A stretch of DNA of 6,519 nt from Ktedonobacter racemifer. GTDB lineage: Bacteria > Chloroflexota > DTOL01 > JACQYG01. This document shows, piece by piece, positions 5,273 through 6,519 of the stretch (the stretch's first letter is position 1; every line of letters starts with the position of its first letter). The DNA lies in contig DYIS01000035.1 in assembly GCA_020723545.1 (NCBI GenBank), forward strand, positions 7,519-14,037, read 5' to 3'. The position numbers were made by a program, and so were the translations under genes. The notes beneath the pieces were generated by a model. The model was not told the DNA's origin, ran no database searches, and saw only the letters and a program-made list of their open reading frames with translations.

Positions 5273-6322
5273 ATGTTGGATCAACTGGCGGTGGAGAATT
5301 TCGCGCAGATCAAGGTCATCGGTGTTGGAGGCGGAGGCTGCAATGCGGTGAATCGCATGATCCAGGCCGACATCAGGGGCGTGGAGTTCATCGCGGTGAA
5401 CACCGATGCCCAGGCGCTCTTGCTCTCGCAGTCGCCGAACAAGATCCGCATCGGCGATAAGCTCACGCGGGGCCTGGGCGCCGGCGGTGACCCGGTGATT
5501 GGCATCAAGGCGGCGGAGGAATCCAGCGAGGAGATACTGGAAACACTCCGCGACGCGGACATGGTCTTTGTGACCGCGGGGATGGGCGGCGGCACTGGCA
5601 CCGGCGCCTCGCCGGTGATCTCCCAGATCGCCAAGGAGGTGGGCGCCCTCACCATCGGGGTGGTGACGAAGCCCTTCACCTTTGAGGGGGCGCGAAGGCG
5701 GCAGGTAGCGGAGGAGGGGATCAGCCAGCTCAAGGAAAAGGTGGATACGCTGATCGTCATACCGAACGACCGGCTTTTGCAGATCGTAGACAAGAAGACT
5801 ACGGTGGAGGCGGCCTTTCGCATTGCCGACGACGTGTTGCGCCAGGGCATCCAGGGCATCTCAGAGCTTATCACCGAGCCCGGCCTCATCAACCTGGATT
5901 TCGCCGACGTGAAGACCGTGATGTCGGAGGGTGGGGCGGCGCTCATGTCCATCGGCAAGGGCTCGGGAGAGAACCGGGCGGTAGAGGCGGCCAAGGCGGC
6001 CATGTCTAGCCCGCTCCTGGATATCTCCATCGAGGGGGCCAAGGGTGTGCTGTTCAACATCACTGGTGGCAATGACCTGACCCTCTTTGAGGTGCAGGAG
6101 GCGGCTGATGTCATTGCCAAGGCGGCGCACCCCGACGCCAACATCATCTTCGGAGCGGTGCTGAACGACCGGCTGCATGGGGAGGTCCAGGTTACGGTCA
6201 TTGCTACCGGTTTCGATTCCCGCATTCCGGCCTCCATCTCCAGGATCAAGGAGGTGCCGCTGCATACCTTCGCCACTGATGACCTGGACATTCCCACGTT
6301 TTTGCGCAGCCGGCGACAGTGA
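5273..6322 (+). CDS. ftsZ: Cell division protein FtsZ
   Basis: Tubulin-like GTPase that polymerises into the cytoplasmic division ring and is tethered by FtsA. The 349 residues show IKVIGVGGGGCNAVNRM (about 13-29), VNTDAQAL (42-49), the tubulin signature GGGTGTG (105-111) and the T7 synergy loop NLDFADVKTVM (207-217), whose Asp209 and Asp212 complete the GTPase site of the next subunit. The globular part ends near VTVIATGF (about 307-314). A conserved C-terminal peptide, DDLDIPTFLRSRRQ (336-349), follows after only about 22 residues, so the flexible linker is much shorter than the roughly 50 residues common in other bacteria. ATG 5273 has an excellent ribosome site. All catalytic parts look intact, so this is a functional FtsZ. 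Confidence 0.98.
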   Translation: MLDQLAVENFAQIKVIGVGGGGCNAVNRMIQADIRGVEFIAVNTDAQALLLSQSPNKIRIGDKLTRGLGAGGDPVIGIKAAEESSEEILETLRDADMVFVTAGMGGGTGTGASPVISQIAKEVGALTIGVVTKPFTFEGARRRQVAEEGISQLKEKVDTLIVIPNDRLLQIVDKKTTVEAAFRIADDVLRQGIQGISELITEPGLINLDFADVKTVMSEGGAALMSIGKGSGENRAVEAAKAAMSSPLLDISIEGAKGVLFNITGGNDLTLFEVQEAADVIAKAAHPDANIIFGAVLNDRLHGEVQVTVIATGFDSRIPASISRIKEVPLHTFATDDLDIPTFLRSRRQ

Positions 6323-6372
6323 TCTTTAGCCAGTTCCAGCTTCCCACTCCTTTCCAGGCCAGGAATTCCTGA

Positions 6373-6430
6373 AGTAAGGGGTCAGGCCCTGGTGTTTCGT
6401 TATTGCTCCTGGCCTGATCCCATCTTTACT
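6373..6430 (+). terminator. Imperfect hairpin after ftsZ, possible terminator
   Basis: GGGGTCAGGCC (6378-6388) pairs with GGCCTGATCCC (6411-6421), 11 pairs including one G-U, with a loop of about 22 bases; AGTAA (6373-6377) and TTACT (6426-6430) extend it past a 4-base bulge. CAGGCCAGG (6355-6363) can instead pair with CCTGGCCTG (6408-6416). The position 50 bases after the ftsZ stop fits the end of the operon, but there is no clean T-run, only ATCTTTACT. It could also be a decayed repeat element. Confidence 0.4.
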
Positions 6431-6478
6431 AATACTACAACCTCACTTAGGCCAAACAACCCCATAGCGCGGTCTCAC

Positions 6479-6519
6479 CGCAAAGACGCAAAGAACGCAA
6501 AGGACTTCGTAAAACTTCG
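6479..6519. repeat. CGCAAAGA short periodic repeat at the window edge
   Basis: Three successive units, CGCAAAGA (6479-6486), CGCAAAGAA (6487-6495) and CGCAAAGGA (6496-6504), follow a CAC at 6476-6478. Next comes ACTTCGTAAA and ACTTCG, another small direct repeat, up to the last base. The array reads in 8-9-base steps and is not coding as far as can be seen. I recall similar CGCAAAG-type strings in intergenic DNA of many environmental bacteria, but I cannot confirm their spread here. The window ends inside this region, so its full length is unknown. Confidence 0.6.

Noticed and set aside
5281..6297. 338-codon open frame on the minus strand across nearly all of ftsZ
   Set aside because: It mirrors the GC-rich codon use of ftsZ, has a Ser/Met/Pro-rich composition without any recognisable domain, and ftsZ itself is beyond doubt.

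Overview
The window is a continuous, one-strand stretch of a bacterial division and cell wall (dcw) cluster. All genes are on the + strand: 3' end of murC, then murB, ddl, ftsQ (divIB), sbp (small basic protein, DUF1290), ftsA and ftsZ, followed by about 200 bases of non-coding DNA. The sequence is GC-rich, with GTG and TTG starts next to ATG starts. Sbp between ftsQ and ftsA is a layout known from Gram-positive-type lineages (Bacillota and relatives) and Chloroflexota. With the high GC, a FtsZ that has almost no linker, and small palindromic repeats at gene borders, I favour Chloroflexota (perhaps Anaerolineae-like), with a GC-rich deep Bacillota as the alternative. This placement is an inference from protein style, not a search.

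Layout: 3-617 murC (5' end outside the window); 591-661 two tandem GC-rich hairpin repeats that overlap the murC stop codon; 682-1608 murB; about 1619-2716 ddl, holding a 52-bp perfect palindrome (1843-1894) inside its reading frame; 2733-3587 ftsQ; 3589-3915 sbp; 3940-5184 ftsA; 5185-5272 an 88-base leader with competing hairpins; 5273-6322 ftsZ; 6323-6519 an imperfect hairpin (possible terminator) and a CGCAAAGA-type short periodic repeat running to the window edge. Gaps inside the cluster are 64, about 10, 16, 1, 24 and 88 bases, so the genes probably form one operon with translational coupling. I saw no convincing promoter inside it. No gene-free stretch exceeds 300 bases.

The genes work together in a simple way. 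MurC and MurB make and extend the UDP-MurNAc part of the peptidoglycan precursor, Ddl supplies its D-Ala-D-Ala end, FtsQ, FtsA and FtsZ build the division ring and divisome, and Sbp is a conserved membrane protein of unclear role that travels with ftsA-ftsZ.

The genes are ordinary; the unexplained structure is in the repeats. The ddl palindrome is a nested inverted repeat (each 23-nt arm is itself nearly palindromic) translated in frame into about 18 residues of an essential enzyme. The murC repeat supplies the last residues and the stop codon of another essential enzyme. Both look like small palindromic elements that have colonised coding DNA.
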